From Symbiodinium natans (lineage: Eukaryota > Sar > Dinophyceae > Suessiales > Symbiodiniaceae), in NCBI GenBank assembly GCA_905221605.1, contig CAJNDS010000092.1, forward strand, positions 1-64,000: a stretch of 64,000 bases of DNA, written 5' to 3'. The notes beneath the pieces were generated by a model. It searched no databases. It saw only the letters and a list, made by a program, of their open reading frames with translations, and had not been told where the DNA came from. A program made the position numbers and the translations under genes. Below are positions 61,671-64,000 of the stretch, one piece after another (the first letter of the stretch is position 1; the number at the start of each line of letters is the position of its first letter).

Positions 61671-61978
61671 GTTGTGCTGACATTTTCGTGCGTGCTGTGT
61701 GCGAGGACTTTGCTGGATTCTTATCGGTTCGAGCACTCACAGCGACCTCTGCGGAGACAAACGAACACCCGCCCCGAACGCCAAAAAAGGCCCACCCCAT
61801 GTTTATAGGGCCCTTTCTTCCCTGCATGTCCCTACTACTGTTTTAGTAACTAGCCAAAAACCCAGCATGCCCTACATTCGATTTTAGCAGATCTTAGCAA
61901 CTCAAAAAAGGCCACTACGCCTGGCCAGCAAAGCAATCCCAGAAAACTGAGTCCTTGTTGGAGTATATATTAAAAATG

Positions 61979-62067
61979 AACCCTAAACCCTAAACCCTAA
62001 ACCCTAAACCCTAACCCTAAACCCTAAACCCTAAACCCTAAACCCTAAACCCTAAACCCTAAACCCT
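61979..62067 (+). repeat. interstitial telomeric run (CCCTAAA)n
   Basis: About 12 CCCTAAA units with one short CCCTAA. It abuts a Pro-rich minus-strand coding stretch, whose frame ends in TAG formed at the junction (GTGTAGGGTTTAGGG). Confidence 0.95.
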
Positions 62068-62235
62068 ACACAAGGGCCCAGAAAAGGGCCTTGGCCGGCT
62101 CCTTCGGCAGCTCCGTGCCGGAGGCTGCCTCCTTGGGCGCCTCCTCGGAGGCGGTTGGAGGTGGCGGCACAGGAGGCGGCGGCACCTGCCGTGCGGCTGG
62201 AGGGCTTGTTTGTGTAGAGCTCATATATTGTATGT
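62066..62235 (-). CDS. Pro/Ala/Glu-rich candidate exon
   Basis: Minus strand reads STQTSPPAARQVPPPPVPPP + PTASEEAPKEAASGTELPKE + PAKALFWALV, then TAG at the telomeric junction (or a GT donor, CTTGT|GTAGGG). Low-complexity linker, like the 63424-63560 exon, possibly the same gene. Confidence 0.4.
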
Positions 62236-62239
62236 GAAT

Positions 62240-63270
62240 CTCTGCTATAAATAAATAAACATATATAATATACATATATATAGAGTAAATATATATATAT
62301 ATATATATATATAGAGTAAACAATCTGTAAAGAAGCGCCATGAACAATCTTAAAACGAGCTGTAATTACAATGCTGCACTTCTTGCATGAGATCCACATT
62401 GTTCCGTGCGGGGTTCAAGGCTAAGTGAACAGCTTCTATTTAACAAAACAGTCTTCTCCCTCTCCGTCTCGCACTTCTCTTCCGCTTCTTCTGCTGGGCA
62501 TGTGAGGTCTCCCAAAAGGACCCCTCGCGCGAGTGCACGCCCGAGTCCGGTCTCATCGTGAAACTACATGCTGAGGGCCTAGCGTGCGACAGTTCCCACT
62601 CCCCGTAACCCCGGAAACAAAATGCCCCTCACCCCGATGCTCTCTGCTTTTTTCCTCCTCGTGTTCTTCTTCTGCGCTTTTCTCTCCCCCTCTCCCTCCC
62701 TCACTTCCGGGGCACCGAACCCCTCGAAGGGGCACCGGGGGCCCCAAGGCGTGCGTCCACCGAGTCAGTCACCACCCAACTGATCTCTCTCTTTTTTTTC
62801 ACTCTCTCTCTCTCCCTGCCTGGTAAGACCTGGTAGGCTGTGCCTTAAGAAGAGCCCCAAACCGTCATCATATGGCCCAGAGCACCACAACGCAACCAGA
62901 AGTCACCAACATGACAGGACATGCACACGGAGCTTGATCTGGGCCTCGCCACCACCCTCCACTGCGGCAGGCGTCCTCAGCATGCAGCATGGACGGAGGG
63001 CTGATGGACCATGGTCCATATATATAGATGTTCATTGAAACTAATTGGGACTGATGGGAAGATAACTCGGAAATGCCATCCTGATTTTAGGGTTCCTGTC
63101 GTTGTGGGGAAGAGATTCCAATCAGACTACCGACTCGGCCGTTCTATGCCGTTCTACAATTTAGAATCGGGCTCTTGTGGGCAGCTTTTGTTTTTTTCTG
63201 AGGTTTTGGGGTACCCATTGTAGATTTAAGGCTGGCCCAACATCGGAAAAGATCGTCTTACCTATTGAGC
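62240..63270. other. no confident gene
   Basis: (TA)n tract (62255-62320), CT-rich stretch (62640-62700, 62783-62815) and unique sequence. Nothing recognised. Confidence 0.4.
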
Positions 63271-63315
63271 CTTACCTCCTTGCCTCCATTCTGTGCAAGG
63301 CAGGCTTAGTGGCAT

Positions 63316-63423
63316 GGATTGGGATCTTTCCCCTTATGCTAACAATCCTTAATAGGGAGGGAGTATAGTACCCCCTGCGATAATGCCTATTAAGGACTGT
63401 TAGCACAAGGGGGAACGTCCCAA
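63316..63423 (-). mobile_element. introner-like TIR element, family E
   Basis: 108-bp element bounded by GGCAT on both sides (63311-63315 and 63424-63428), a 5-bp target-site duplication. Long inverted arms: TTGGGATCTTTCCCCTTATG + CTAACAATCCTTAATAGG at left; CCTATTAAGGACTGTTAGCA + CAAGGGGGAACGTCCCAA at right. A one-arm relative lies at 59100-59150. Confidence 0.75.
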
Positions 63424-63560
63424 GGCATAGAGCTTGTGAGTTGCACTTCAAGGCTGTGGTTGCCATTCCGCCCAGAAACGCCTCTGCCGGAGCCTCAGTT
63501 GCTTCCGGCGCCGGCGGGGCCGGCGCGGCGGGCGCGGCCTGAGACCACCAGGGCTTGAAG
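63424..63560 (-). CDS. Pro/Ala-rich candidate exon beside an introner-like element
   Basis: Minus strand reads WLFKPWWSQAAPAAPAPPAP + EATEAPAEAFLGGMATTALK + CNSQAL, ending at CTAT|GCCTTGGGACG, a possible GC donor supplied by the TSD/element edge. Across the element the frame can resume as CLAQNGGKE before GTAAGG (~63270-63305). Function unknown. Confidence 0.45.
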
Positions 63561-63705
63561 AGCCACTACCAGCATGGGCTATTGGGTCTTACAATCCCCC
63601 TAACACCAACCCTATGAAGGGCCTTTGTAAGGGGTTATAGGGTATAATGGCCCATGCAGGTAACAACTGCAGTGGAGCGGTGTACATGAAGGTGGGTGAT
63701 CGGGT

Positions 63706-63810
63706 ACGACACCTTGGGGACCACATGAATCCCAAAAGATCCTAAAGGGGCTTATGGCCCAATGAAATAAGAAGTCTAGTAGTAGAGGGTATGGTTCATA
63801 TTACCATAAC
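63706..63810. repeat. family-A element, left end only
   Basis: CCTTGGGGACCACATGAATC + CCAAAA, with the family interior 'ATGGTTCATATTACCATAAC'. The right end is replaced by a CCCTAAA run. Confidence 0.6.
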
Positions 63811-63816
63811 AGGATG

Positions 63817-63901
63817 CCTAAACCCTAAACCCTGAACCCTAAACCCTAAACCCTAAACCCTAAACCCTAAACCCTAAACCCTAAACCCTAAACCCTAAAC
63901 C
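63817..63901 (+). repeat. interstitial telomeric run (CCCTAAA)n
   Basis: About 12 units, one CCCTGAA variant, C-rich strand on plus. Confidence 0.95.
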
Positions 63902-64000
63902 AACAGCCCAACTCGGGGCTCACAAGGGCAGGGCTTGATGCGACGCGTGCCCGGGCGATGCCAATGGGCAACTCGCTGTCGCAAGACGAGCGTTGTACCC

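Overview
The window looks like nuclear DNA of a dinoflagellate, probably a Symbiodiniaceae-like alga; this is inferred from sequence features, not from any search. Four things point there: very abundant plant/alveolate-type telomere heptamers (TTTAGGG/CCCTAAA) scattered everywhere as interstitial blocks; introns with GC- and GA- donors beside GT-; almost all confident coding sequence on one strand (minus), as in dinoflagellate unidirectional gene arrays; and FNIP-repeat proteins of the 'FNQSLEGVTLPSSLQTLTFG' kind.

Layout. 1-5.25 kb: repeat land, with three near-identical arrays of a G/C-hairpin satellite alternating with TTTAGGG blocks, a (GGGCCA)n tract and minisatellites. 5.25-8.48 kb (minus): a long intronless ORF with an RNA-virus-like RNA-dependent RNA polymerase palm (motifs F, A, B visible, no motif C), running into simple repeats: an endogenous viral element. 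9.0-14.8 kb: AT-rich microsatellites, a 24-copy ~115-bp satellite array, and poly-G and CTTT tracts. 18.08-33 kb (minus): one giant multi-exon gene of the DUF3638/DUF3645 family (P-loop GEGK, DEVDE, FSGT, RGTDL and MRMRSLGQGQ motifs), with at least 14 exons and two apparent lesions. 34-50 kb: many short probable minus-strand exons, including Gly/Lys/Tyr-rich phase-1 exons (47.3-49.6 kb), coiled-coil exons (39.8-43.4 kb) and a Cys/His-containing ORF (37.6-38.6 kb). 53-55.8 kb (minus): an FNIP-repeat gene and a decayed FNIP paralogue. 60.8-61.7 kb (minus): tRNA 2'-phosphotransferase (Tpt1/KptA). 62.0-63.6 kb: Pro/Ala-rich exons of another minus-strand gene.

The most interesting theme is a mixed population of small (~95-140 bp) elements with terminal or subterminal inverted repeats. 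Several have short target-site duplications and sit exactly where introns interrupt coding sequence. They look like introners (transposon-like units that create introns), in at least six sequence families. In one case (25.1 kb), removal of the element plus one TSD copy restores an open reading frame and defines a GA-AG intron. In another, two introns in different places (28.5 and 36.9 kb) are homologous from splice site to splice site. All exon boundaries are my own reading, without transcript data.
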